A stretch of 64,000 nt of DNA, taken from the NCBI GenBank assembly GCA_013377005.1, contig JACABE010000006.1, positions 61,827 through 125,826 of the forward strand. The letters run 5' to 3'. This document shows, in pieces, positions 15,801-23,525 of the stretch. The stretch comes from Bacteroidota bacterium. Lineage in GTDB: Bacteria > Bacteroidota > Bacteroidia > Bacteroidales > JACABE01. The position numbers were made by a program, and so were the translations under genes. Under the pieces are notes generated by a model. It was given only the letters and a program-made list of their open reading frames with translations, ran no database searches and was not told the DNA's origin. The number at the start of each line of letters is the position of its first letter. Position 1 is the stretch's first letter.

Positions 15801-18296
15801 AAAGGTGCAAAATTAATTATTGATGGTGGCACCTTACAAGCATGCCCGGGCTATATGTGGCAGGGCATACATATTTACGGACTTTCCGATGCAGCTAATT
15901 TTGATGAAGCCAATCATGCTATTGTTGAAATACGCGGCAATGGTACAATAAAAGATGCCATTACTGGTATCGAAAATGTGGGCGGCGGATTGGTATATAT
16001 GGATCATGCCAACTTTGTAAACAACCAACGAGCCATATTAATGGACGAGCCAAGTACTGGTATGCAACAATCCAATTCCAGCTATTTCCTAAATGGAAAA
16101 TTTACTGTAAACGACACCTATCACGATCCTGTTAATTATCCTTTTCAGTATTTTGTTCAATTAAACAATGTAAACAAACTGAATATATTGGGTTGCACTT
16201 TCGAAAACAATACCACTCCCAATACGTCTCCATCAGTATATTATCCATCGGCAGGCAAAGGTATTATTAGTTACAGCTCTGTTTTTACGGTTGCCGACAG
16301 ATGCAACAATCCAAACGGAGTTACTCCGGGTACTCCCTGCCCTTCTCAATATACTACCAAATCCGAATTTCACAACCTACAGTATGGAATATACGCTACT
16401 TCTGATAATGTGATTAAAAACTTTACCGTAAGAAACGCTGCATTTGATAATAATTTCAGAGGTATTTATGCCATGAATATTAATAATGCAGTATTTACTT
16501 ATAATAAGTTTAAAACTATCAACTTTGCTTTCCCCGGAAATGGAAATTCTTTCCCTGCTGCATATGGTTTGTATTTAAACACTTGTTCCGGCTATACCGT
16601 GGAAGGCAACCAATTCAACAAATCCGACTCCTACCTTTATGCCTCTTTGGGCTTGGTGGTGCACAACTCCGGCAATGCCATTAATACCGTTTACAACAAT
16701 AGGTTTTCTAACATTAAATACGCCGCTACCCAGGCACAGGATAACAACAGAGGTACTACTACTGACAATGGCTTAAAAATCAAGTGCAACGATTATTTGT
16801 TCAACAAACAAGATATAGCTGTGCTGCAAAACACGCCTTTAAGCACTGTGGGCATTTCATATTATCAAGGAGCGCCTGTAACTAACCCTAGTATCCCATC
16901 AGAGTGGACAAAGCCTGCAGGCAATACTTTTTCAAAAGACGGAACTACCGCATTTACTGATTATAACAATACGCAAGGGCAAAATATCAACTATTATCAC
17001 CACAATGGCACGGATAACGACTTTTGGGTGCCTAAATATTGCAATCCTGAACCTAAAATAACAAAAATATCAACAACTGCCCCTTACACTACTAAAGAAC
17101 AAGTTTGCCCTTCTATTGCTAATACAGGAGAAGGACTACCTCACACCCATGCAGAATTGTTCAATGCTTTTTCGGGAAGCATCATACAACTCAACTCTGC
17201 CAAATTAATATTGCAGATATGGGTCGATGGCGGCAATACCGAGCTATTAAAACAAGAGGTTAAAATGGCTTATCCATGGGAAGCCTATGAGCTGTACAAT
17301 AATTTGCTTGGCAAATCACCTTATTTATCCGATGATGTTTTAATGGCTGCCATACAAAACGAAAGTGGATTACCTCCTTTGATGCTCAAACTGATATTGC
17401 TGGCAAATCCGCAAGCAGTTCGTTCCGATAGGGTAATGAAAGCATTGTTTGCCCGCGAAAATCCATTTCCCGAAGAATGGATATACGAGCTCAAGCAAGG
17501 CTTAGCAGTAATATCGCCCCGCGAAAACTTAGAAGCCGATGTTGCTTTTTATGCTACCGAACGCAAAACCTATTTAGATTTGCTTAAGAAAGACTGGCTT
17601 GCCGATACTACGGCTACCGCAGCTCAAAGTTTACTTCAGCTATTGAGCGAAGAAACCGATGTGGATGCCCGCTACGAGCTTGCGTTTGCACAATTAGCCA
17701 ATAAAAATACCGAAGCTGCCAATGCTACCTTTGCTGCCATAGAACAATTGCTGTTGCCCGATGACAAGGAAGCCAAAGAGAAGTACTATCACATGAAGCA
17801 GATATTCCCTATTATCAGTAAAATAGAAATTGACGGCATAGGCTGGGACGCGCTGCAAGAAGGCGAAAGAGCATTAATAAACGATTATTCCGAAAACAAC
17901 GACCAATTGCCCGGCATGCTGGCAAAATCTATTCGTTTGCGTTTTGATAATGAATACACCTACGAAGAACCTATTTATAAACTAAGAGATGAGGAGCTAA
18001 AAATGGCAACTGAAAACAAACTTAATAAACCTGCCATTGTTGCTGAGCAAAACTTTAAAATAAGTCCCAATCCTGCCAAAGAGTTTATGGTAGTTTCGTA
18101 TGTATTCAACCAAAACACAAACGGCTTACGATTGGTAATAAGCAATGCCTTGGGCAAAATAGTGTACAGCAAAACACTCAACAAATCCAAAGACGAGCTG
18201 CTCATTACCCTTAAAGGCTACACCAGCGGCAATTACATTGCTACTATTTTTAATGGCGGAAAAGCTATAAAAAGTAGTAAATTTGTAGTTGAATAA
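12807..18296 (+). CDS. Giant exported BNR-propeller / beta-helix protein, T9SS type A
   Basis: An 1829-residue secreted protein. After a signal peptide (1-28), residues about 130-950 carry sialidase/BNR or VPS10-like propeller repeats: LWKTTDGGLNWNN (~165), KSIDGGNTWSKT (~234), KSTNNGTTWDAIS (~718) and SADSGNTWTDIS (~853). Residues about 970-1400 look like a right-handed parallel beta-helix with recurring N-x-F and G-I-x-[AN] turns (GIENVGGG, YGIYATSDN, RGIYAMNINN, YGLYLNTC). A helical region at about 1445-1725 (QSLLQLLSEETDVDARYELA) is unusual for such cargo. The sorting domain at about 1748-1829 begins ISPNPAKEFMVVSY. It could be a glycan-binding or polysaccharide-acting surface protein; no catalytic motif was recognised. 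A strong terminator follows. Confidence 0.8.
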   Translation: MKKNMIKNLVLLCCISALLALFTPVKAQLLPLEDTVTTRWDIRDLGSPDAIFSEVQEKANAYFEAHPEMDSLNPMEKATYRHWEAFWQNRSTFVKGDTVIRKLGEVAREIASLDYVISPTVGKKWMLITPDKDNYQDMGVVSCVWSKPGDPDYILAGTASSGLWKTTDGGLNWNNITDSYTGQNANPTGFFYHYPFGVVSIAVSPFTFDTILIAATIPFGFGSFGINGFGILKSIDGGNTWSKTNLFPNTLPLPNYILGLDSGITKIIFDPVNPKVVYAIGGDKIYCSSDLFIHYGSTKPFSDPQFSSFSQYQKLNLRDIEILDIPETNTPVDRKIFLSTDSRAGISAQLIVAHAFNSNLMFWDWKNITNSLSSDKFKDVIAIARDNIQNSDCETRIHIAYQVNETDPTNATNNRKFCVDQITRDAYNTNIVTLTATNYLYHNEAQTSPCAGFGYYYDNFEWYYENKSFVVGGFGITFLRGESTNTEFANYATCNYTTPYSGGTIPADEGYGKNKTLHFGVRGSFTFKNDTGNPQDLHFTTFVGTDGGISKIKHSLNTEFHTIHVDNLKNINGKGLAIQQFNDIATTKNNATDVIVGGAMHNGYWGRKTENANWDNYWFDDGGRVVLDDSNPDFLYAISYSTWNTEETEELGNQYTQGGYFLRSNQGLSSGLNSMSANFSNWLPFAAQIPPTTSPTLMPPLIIDHTSSNTLYLGGRNVYKSTNNGTTWDAISGFPSNNHTQALRVIAQSPSNPTIMYAAFKNATWCEDANGNNFWTLPDGPNCWQTNTHKLWKKTGNTWTDISQNVGYNALTWVSITDIAINATNPNEVWITFGGAWHQGASNANNGVNRVLYSADSGNTWTDISAGLSCLSVNCIRFIKDNTDPTNYTLVVGTDAGVYIRGKNDSQWTPYRDGMPLAIVTDIEIWEKGGKIRAATWGRGIWEADIPCINTVPEFYAISQNTDWNTDKITTGISIQQGSTLTITSKIHFTPNATVIVDKGAKLIIDGGTLQACPGYMWQGIHIYGLSDAANFDEANHAIVEIRGNGTIKDAITGIENVGGGLVYMDHANFVNNQRAILMDEPSTGMQQSNSSYFLNGKFTVNDTYHDPVNYPFQYFVQLNNVNKLNILGCTFENNTTPNTSPSVYYPSAGKGIISYSSVFTVADRCNNPNGVTPGTPCPSQYTTKSEFHNLQYGIYATSDNVIKNFTVRNAAFDNNFRGIYAMNINNAVFTYNKFKTINFAFPGNGNSFPAAYGLYLNTCSGYTVEGNQFNKSDSYLYASLGLVVHNSGNAINTVYNNRFSNIKYAATQAQDNNRGTTTDNGLKIKCNDYLFNKQDIAVLQNTPLSTVGISYYQGAPVTNPSIPSEWTKPAGNTFSKDGTTAFTDYNNTQGQNINYYHHNGTDNDFWVPKYCNPEPKITKISTTAPYTTKEQVCPSIANTGEGLPHTHAELFNAFSGSIIQLNSAKLILQIWVDGGNTELLKQEVKMAYPWEAYELYNNLLGKSPYLSDDVLMAAIQNESGLPPLMLKLILLANPQAVRSDRVMKALFARENPFPEEWIYELKQGLAVISPRENLEADVAFYATERKTYLDLLKKDWLADTTATAAQSLLQLLSEETDVDARYELAFAQLANKNTEAANATFAAIEQLLLPDDKEAKEKYYHMKQIFPIISKIEIDGIGWDALQEGERALINDYSENNDQLPGMLAKSIRLRFDNEYTYEEPIYKLRDEELKMATENKLNKPAIVAEQNFKISPNPAKEFMVVSYVFNQNTNGLRLVISNALGKIVYSKTLNKSKDELLITLKGYTSGNYIATIFNGGKAIKSSKFVVE

Positions 18297-18310
18297 TTAT
18301 GAAAATAAAT

Positions 18311-18345
18311 CCTTGCTCTTTTTACGAAAAGAGCAAGGATACTTT
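18311..18345 (+). terminator. Strong intrinsic terminator after the giant exported protein
   Basis: A perfect 12-bp stem, CCTTGCTCTTTT (18311-18322) and AAAAGAGCAAGG (18327-18338), with a TACG loop, followed by ATACTTTTTACTTT. It lies between the stop codon at 18296 and the ATG at 18368. It also shows that the in-frame ATG at 18299 is not the true start of the next gene. Confidence 0.85.
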
Positions 18346-18367
18346 TTACTTTACAAACATTGTTGCT

Positions 18368-19897
18368 ATGAAAAAAATACTTTTTCTTTTTCTGTTATGT
18401 TTCATTACTTTTAATACTCATTGCCAAACCTCATTTAACAAATTATATTCTCCCTATGGTAACAATCCTTCTACCTCTTTTGGATCATCTTCAATTATAG
18501 CAAAAGGCTGCGATTATATAATAGTAGCATGTGGTTTTGACACCTTGTATAATGATTATCAAACTTTGCATTTTTATAAATTAGACACTTTAGGTAATTT
18601 AACAAAACTACATAGCTTTTCACACGATAGTATTAATTATTATTTTAGTTATTCTTCATTAATACAAACCTATAATGGTGGATGCTTTTACGCAAGTGAT
18701 ATGAATGATATAACAAGTACAGTTGGAAATACTATTCATTATATGATTCGTTTTGATCAGAATATGGATACTTTATGGACTAAAATACTACCACACGATA
18801 CAATATGGGAAGCCATAAGGCAAGTGCGTGAAACTTCAGATAAAGGCTTTATTTTTGTTGGGAGTAGGAATATAAGTCCGAGTGATGATATTGATGTATT
18901 GCTTATAAAAACAGATAGTATGGGCAATCAATTATGGAGAAAGATAATTCCAATGCCAAACGTAAGCGGGGGTGGACGGATATTAGAAACTCCTGATAAG
19001 GGTTTCTTAATAAACGGTTATAGTGAATCAACTGCACAAGGTGATGGTAACCCATTTTTGATGAAAACCGATAGTGCGGGCAATGTAATCTGGGCAAAGA
19101 TTATCGGTGGCAATGAGTATGATGGGGGTGGGGGCATGGCTATTACCATGCAAGGCGATTATTTGTTTGCTTATGGCTATTCTACCTATACCTATCCATT
19201 TAATGAAGACTGGTCGGCTCGTTTAAACATCATAAAATATGCACCCGATGGCAGTGTAATTTGGAACAGAATGTACGATACCATTCGGAATTATTTAGGT
19301 GTTTGTAAAATACAGGTATTGCCCAATAATGATTTTATTGTAATGGGTAATCATTCATTAAAAGACAGTGCTAATTTTTTCCCTTCTTTTTTATTTAAGT
19401 TCAATGCCAATGGCGATAGCTTATGGCGTAAAATTTATTATGTAGCAGATAAATTTGGCGATAGAAACCTATTGGCAGATAATGTACTTAATGCAGATGG
19501 TAGCATTACGGCTTGTGGTTGGGTAGATGGAGATACCCTTGTGCCGTACGAACAAATATGGCTTTTAAAAACAGACAGCATGGGCTATGCGCCCGGTCCG
19601 CAAAACGTGGGTATTATAGATTTACCGTATTTGTATGTGGGGTATGGTGAGCTAAAGGTCTTTCCTAATCCTGCCAAAGAGTTTTTAACAGCCGAATACA
19701 GCATAAATAAACCCGCAAAAGAAGTGCTATTGCTAATTACCGATATGCAAGGACGTTTGCTGATAAAACAGCAACTTACCACTAAAACCAATCAAGCATT
19801 GGTAGATGTTCGTAACTTAAAAAGTGGCAGCTATCACTGTACATTAATGCTTGATGGAAAACAAAAAGCTGTTGCCAAAGTAATAATAAAGCACTAA
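18368..19897 (+). CDS. Exported repeat protein A (propeller-like), T9SS type A
   Basis: About 509 residues from the ATG at 18368. That start gives a clear signal peptide (MKKILFLFLLCFITFNTHCQ); an upstream in-frame ATG at 18299 would place a terminator hairpin inside the gene. The mature part is built of repeats of the type ETSDKGFIFVGS...LIKTDSMGNQLWRKI, which recur in many exported Bacteroidota proteins and probably form a beta-propeller. The sorting domain starts at KVFPNPAKEFLTAEYS. Bases 19027-19656 appear identical to 20603-21232 in the next gene, whereas the upstream parts of the two genes are only similar. This points to recent gene conversion or partial duplication. No enzymatic motif was seen. 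Confidence 0.8.
   Translation: MKKILFLFLLCFITFNTHCQTSFNKLYSPYGNNPSTSFGSSSIIAKGCDYIIVACGFDTLYNDYQTLHFYKLDTLGNLTKLHSFSHDSINYYFSYSSLIQTYNGGCFYASDMNDITSTVGNTIHYMIRFDQNMDTLWTKILPHDTIWEAIRQVRETSDKGFIFVGSRNISPSDDIDVLLIKTDSMGNQLWRKIIPMPNVSGGGRILETPDKGFLINGYSESTAQGDGNPFLMKTDSAGNVIWAKIIGGNEYDGGGGMAITMQGDYLFAYGYSTYTYPFNEDWSARLNIIKYAPDGSVIWNRMYDTIRNYLGVCKIQVLPNNDFIVMGNHSLKDSANFFPSFLFKFNANGDSLWRKIYYVADKFGDRNLLADNVLNADGSITACGWVDGDTLVPYEQIWLLKTDSMGYAPGPQNVGIIDLPYLYVGYGELKVFPNPAKEFLTAEYSINKPAKEVLLLITDMQGRLLIKQQLTTKTNQALVDVRNLKSGSYHCTLMLDGKQKAVAKVIIKH
19027..19656 (+). repeat. 630-bp block apparently identical to 20603-21232 (copy 1)
   Basis: Read by eye, the block from ATCAACTGCACAAGG to GGTGAGCTAAA shows no difference from the copy 1576 bp downstream. 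Sequence on both sides of the block differs: the 5' parts are diverged paralogues and the 3' parts encode unrelated sorting-domain subtypes. Confidence 0.92.
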
Positions 19898-19955
19898 TAA
19901 CTATAAGTACTCCAAGTACTCAAGGCACTTAAAAACTTTAATAAACGGTGTTTCA

Positions 19956-21440
19956 ATGAAAAAAAATATACTAATTACGCTCCTTTTACTTTTAAGCTTT
20001 TATACTAATAGTCAAACCACATTTAATAAGCTTTTTAGTTTTTATGGTAATAACCCTTATACTAGTATTACTGCAACGTCAATTGTAGCAAAAGGTTCTG
20101 ATTATATTATCTCAGGCACTCTTTTCGATACCATAAATAATAATTATCAAACCTTGTATTTTTATAAATTAGATTCAATAGGTAATATAGTTAAAATTAC
20201 TAGTTTTACTCGTAATGGATATAACTATTATTCAAACATCTCTTCATTAATTGAACTTAAAAATGGAGGATATTGTTTTATAGGAGAAATGGACACAGCG
20301 AATAATAATCCTATACATTTTGTTATTCGTTTCGATCAGAATATGGATACTTTATGGACAAAAATAATATTATACGATACTATTTGGGAAGCATTAAGAA
20401 AAGTACGTGAAACTTCCGATAAAGGTTTTATATTTGTTGGGGAGAGAGAAATATCACTCGATAACTTAGGTGTTTTGCTTGTAAAGACAGACAGTATGGG
20501 CAATCAGTTATGGAAAAAGATAATACCTTTTTCAAATTTAAGTGGTGTAGGTAATGTTTTGGAAACATCTGATAAAGGATTTTTAATAAAAGGTTATACC
20601 GGATCAACTGCACAAGGTGATGGTAACCCATTTTTGATGAAAACCGATAGTGCGGGCAATGTAATCTGGGCAAAGATTATCGGTGGCAATGAGTATGATG
20701 GGGGTGGGGGCATGGCTATTACCATGCAAGGCGATTATTTGTTTGCTTATGGCTATTCTACCTATACCTATCCATTTAATGAAGACTGGTCGGCTCGTTT
20801 AAACATCATAAAATATGCACCCGATGGCAGTGTAATTTGGAACAGAATGTACGATACCATTCGGAATTATTTAGGTGTTTGTAAAATACAGGTATTGCCC
20901 AATAATGATTTTATTGTAATGGGTAATCATTCATTAAAAGACAGTGCTAATTTTTTCCCTTCTTTTTTATTTAAGTTCAATGCCAATGGCGATAGCTTAT
21001 GGCGTAAAATTTATTATGTAGCAGATAAATTTGGCGATAGAAACCTATTGGCAGATAATGTACTTAATGCAGATGGTAGCATTACGGCTTGTGGTTGGGT
21101 AGATGGAGATACCCTTGTGCCGTACGAACAAATATGGCTTTTAAAAACAGACAGCATGGGCTATGCGCCCGGTCCGCAAAACGTGGGTATTATAGATTTA
21201 CCGTATTTGTATGTGGGGTATGGTGAGCTAAAAGTATATCCCAATCCGTTTACTGAAAAAATTTATGTTTCCAACAGTACTAATGTTGGGAATTATGAGC
21301 TGACAGATGCTTTAGGTCGTGTGGTTTGGGAAGGAAAGCAAATTGAAAATCATAATTTTTCAGATTTAAAATTGGGTTTATACATCCTGAAAGTAAAATT
21401 AAAAAATTCAATTCAATCTTTAATGCTAATAAAGCATTAA
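19956..21440 (+). CDS. Exported repeat protein B (mosaic paralogue of A), T9SS type A
   Basis: A 494-residue paralogue of the upstream gene: signal peptide MKKNILITLLLLLSFYTNSQ, then the same ETSDKGFIFVGE...LVKTDSMGNQLWKKI propeller-like repeats. Three segments have different histories. The 5' third (to about 20602) is a diverged relative of gene A. The middle (20603-21232) appears identical to gene A. The 3' part (from about 21243, including the stop and about 115 bp beyond) nearly matches the end of the arylsulfotransferase gene at 9074-10744. The sorting domain is therefore KVYPNPFTEKIYVSNS rather than the PNPAKEF type of gene A. Likely an exported surface protein of unknown ligand. Confidence 0.82.
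   Translation: MKKNILITLLLLLSFYTNSQTTFNKLFSFYGNNPYTSITATSIVAKGSDYIISGTLFDTINNNYQTLYFYKLDSIGNIVKITSFTRNGYNYYSNISSLIELKNGGYCFIGEMDTANNNPIHFVIRFDQNMDTLWTKIILYDTIWEALRKVRETSDKGFIFVGEREISLDNLGVLLVKTDSMGNQLWKKIIPFSNLSGVGNVLETSDKGFLIKGYTGSTAQGDGNPFLMKTDSAGNVIWAKIIGGNEYDGGGGMAITMQGDYLFAYGYSTYTYPFNEDWSARLNIIKYAPDGSVIWNRMYDTIRNYLGVCKIQVLPNNDFIVMGNHSLKDSANFFPSFLFKFNANGDSLWRKIYYVADKFGDRNLLADNVLNADGSITACGWVDGDTLVPYEQIWLLKTDSMGYAPGPQNVGIIDLPYLYVGYGELKVYPNPFTEKIYVSNSTNVGNYELTDALGRVVWEGKQIENHNFSDLKLGLYILKVKLKNSIQSLMLIKH
20603..21232 (+). repeat. 630-bp block apparently identical to 19027-19656 (copy 2)
   Basis: Second copy of the block, at a constant offset of 1576 bp. It ends at GGTGAGCTAAA, only about 10 bp before the start of the second shared segment (21243), so the two exchange tracts almost abut. 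Confidence 0.92.
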
Positions 21441-21556
21441 AGATAAGCAAACTAAAATTTTATATCTGCAATTCTAATTTTTTTTTGATTTCATCGTTTA
21501 TACTTTACAAAATAAATTCTAAAATTTGATTCATATTTTTATGTTTTCAATTTTGT
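21243..21556 (+). repeat. Sorting-domain plus 3'-flank repeat, copy 2 (partner at 10547-10864)
   Basis: Matches 10547-10864 at an initial offset of 10696 bp across the last 66 codons and about 115 bp of non-coding DNA up to TTTTCAATTTTGT. Differences are mostly single bases in the non-coding part. Confidence 0.9.
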
Positions 21557-21597
21557 CTATTTAACACTGCATTTGCAATTTTTTTAAATAATGCTAA

Positions 21598-21626
21598 TTG
21601 CACATTAAAAAAAAATTGTAGGTTTG
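21598..21626 (+). promoter_or_regulatory. Bacteroidota-type promoter for the C69 dipeptidase
   Basis: TTG (21598-21600), an 18-bp spacer and TAGGTTTG (21619-21626) fit the -33/-7 consensus. Transcription would start near 21633, about 23 bp before the ATG at 21656. Confidence 0.5.
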
Positions 21627-21655
21627 TAGCTTGAAAAATAAATAAAAATTCAAAT

Positions 21656-23410
21656 ATGAAAAAAATCAAAATTATTGCTTTATTAGGAGTTCTGGTTTAT
21701 ACAACAGGTATTTTCTTTTATGCAAATGCATGTACTAATTTTTTAGTAACTAAGGGTGCTTCAAAAGATGGCTCTTGTTTTATTACTTATGCTGCAGATT
21801 CGCATACTTTATACGGCGAATTGTATTACCGTCCTGCAAAAGATTATGCTGCAGGCAGTATGATGGATATTTATGAATGGGATACCGGAAAACCATTGGG
21901 TAAAATCAAACAAGTTTTGCATACCTATTCTGTAGTTGGAAATATGAACGAATATCAGGTAGCTATCGGTGAAACAACATATACTGGTCGTGAAGAATTA
22001 CAGGATACTACTGCAATAATAGATTATGGTAGTATGATGTATCTTGCACTGCAACGTTCAAAAACAGCACGTGAAGCCATCAAAGTAATGGGCGAACTTG
22101 TGGCAGAATACGGATATTACAGTACAGGCGAATCTATTTCAATATCTGATCCAAACGAAGTATGGATTTTCGAAATCATTGGAAAAGGTTCTCCGATAAA
22201 AGATAAAATCACTGGCAAAATTGATCCTAAGCAATATAGCAAAGGTGCTGTATGGGTTGCTCGTCGTATTCCAGATGGATACATTTCAGGTCATGCCAAC
22301 CATGCCCGAATCACTACTTTCCCATTGGAAGACGGAAAAACATCTATTTCAAGTAAAAATTTATCTAAAATATTCTTACAAGGTATAGAAACTGTATATT
22401 CTTATGATGTAATTAGTTTTGCACGTCAGAAAAAATTATTTACCGGAAAAGATGCTGAATTTGACTTTTCAGCTACTTATGCACCGCTTGATTTTAGTGG
22501 TGCTCGTTTCAGCGAAGCAAGGGTTTGGTCTGGTTTCAATAAAGTATGCAAAGATATGGTAAACTATATTGATTATGCCAAAGGCGAAAACTTAACACAT
22601 CGTATGCCTTTATGGATTAAACCTGATCAGAAACTTTCATTGCAGGATGTAATTGGTATGATGAGAGATCATTACGAAGGAACTCCTCTTGATATGACCA
22701 AAGATTTAGGCGCAGGTCCTTATGAAAGTGGTTACCGCTGGCGTCCGTTAACATGGAAAGTAGATGGTGTATCTTATTTAAACGAGAGAGCAATATCAAC
22801 TCAACAAACAGGATTCTCTTTTGTAGCTCAATCACGTTCATGGTTACCAAATGCTATTGGTGGTATTTTCTGGTTTGGTGTTGACGATAGTTACACTTCT
22901 GTATATTCTCCAATGTATTGTGGCATTACTAAAGTTCCTGTAAATTTTGAAGTTGGCAACGGAAGTATGTTAAAATATTCTCCAACCTCGGCTTTCTGGG
23001 TTTTCAATCAAGTATCTAATTTCTGCTATACTCGCTATAATGTGATGATAAAAGATATTCAAAAAGTACAAAAAGAATTAGAATTCGGCTTTGTTAATCA
23101 AACAGCTATAATTGAAAAAACTGCTGAAGAAATTTACAAAACAGACAATGCCAAAGCAATTGCTATGCTTACTGATTTTTCAAACAAACAAGGAAGCCTT
23201 ACTTTTAATAAATGGAAAGAATTGTATGAATATTTGCTCGTTAAATACATTGATGGAAATATCAAAAAAGAAAAAGATGGTAAATTTCAGAACAATGGTT
23301 ATACACAACCTGCTTATCCAGATCAACCAGGTTATCCTGAATGGTATTTGAAAAAAATTGTTGAGCAAACTGGTGATAGATTGAAATTTAAAGGTCATGA
23401 TAGTCATTAA
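21656..23410 (+). CDS. C69-family dipeptidase (PepD-like), exported
   Basis: A 584-residue peptidase of family C69, an N-terminal nucleophile hydrolase that cleaves dipeptides. The first 25 residues are a hydrophobic export signal ending YANA, directly followed by Cys26 of ACTNFLVTKGASKDG. Removal of the leader would expose this cysteine as the N-terminal nucleophile. Further family landmarks are YAADSHTLYGEL, SGHANHARITTFPL and the tryptophan-rich ESGYRWRPLTWKV segment. There is no T9SS tail, so it probably acts in the periplasm or as a membrane-associated enzyme. It is followed by a terminator and then a peptide-transporter ATPase, which suggests a peptide-use context. Confidence 0.88.
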   Translation: MKKIKIIALLGVLVYTTGIFFYANACTNFLVTKGASKDGSCFITYAADSHTLYGELYYRPAKDYAAGSMMDIYEWDTGKPLGKIKQVLHTYSVVGNMNEYQVAIGETTYTGREELQDTTAIIDYGSMMYLALQRSKTAREAIKVMGELVAEYGYYSTGESISISDPNEVWIFEIIGKGSPIKDKITGKIDPKQYSKGAVWVARRIPDGYISGHANHARITTFPLEDGKTSISSKNLSKIFLQGIETVYSYDVISFARQKKLFTGKDAEFDFSATYAPLDFSGARFSEARVWSGFNKVCKDMVNYIDYAKGENLTHRMPLWIKPDQKLSLQDVIGMMRDHYEGTPLDMTKDLGAGPYESGYRWRPLTWKVDGVSYLNERAISTQQTGFSFVAQSRSWLPNAIGGIFWFGVDDSYTSVYSPMYCGITKVPVNFEVGNGSMLKYSPTSAFWVFNQVSNFCYTRYNVMIKDIQKVQKELEFGFVNQTAIIEKTAEEIYKTDNAKAIAMLTDFSNKQGSLTFNKWKELYEYLLVKYIDGNIKKEKDGKFQNNGYTQPAYPDQPGYPEWYLKKIVEQTGDRLKFKGHDSH

Positions 23411-23434
23411 AAGAAATTTATAAAGAAATTTGAG

Positions 23435-23470
23435 AAAAGCTATCTTGTAAAATCGAGATAGCTTTTTCTT
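23435..23470 (+). terminator. Intrinsic terminator after the C69 dipeptidase
   Basis: AAAAGCTATCT (23435-23445) pairs with AGATAGCTTTT (23456-23466) across a 10-nt loop, and the T run continues as TTTTTCTTTTT. A good hairpin plus T-tract. Confidence 0.8.
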
Positions 23471-23525
23471 TTTATAATCATAATTTTATTAATTTTACCC
23501 ATTCATTAACAGCTTCAGCCGTCCA

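Noticed and set aside
18299..18367. N-terminal extension of exported protein A from the ATG at 18299.
   Set aside because: It would contain a 12-bp terminator hairpin and hide the signal peptide that begins at 18368.
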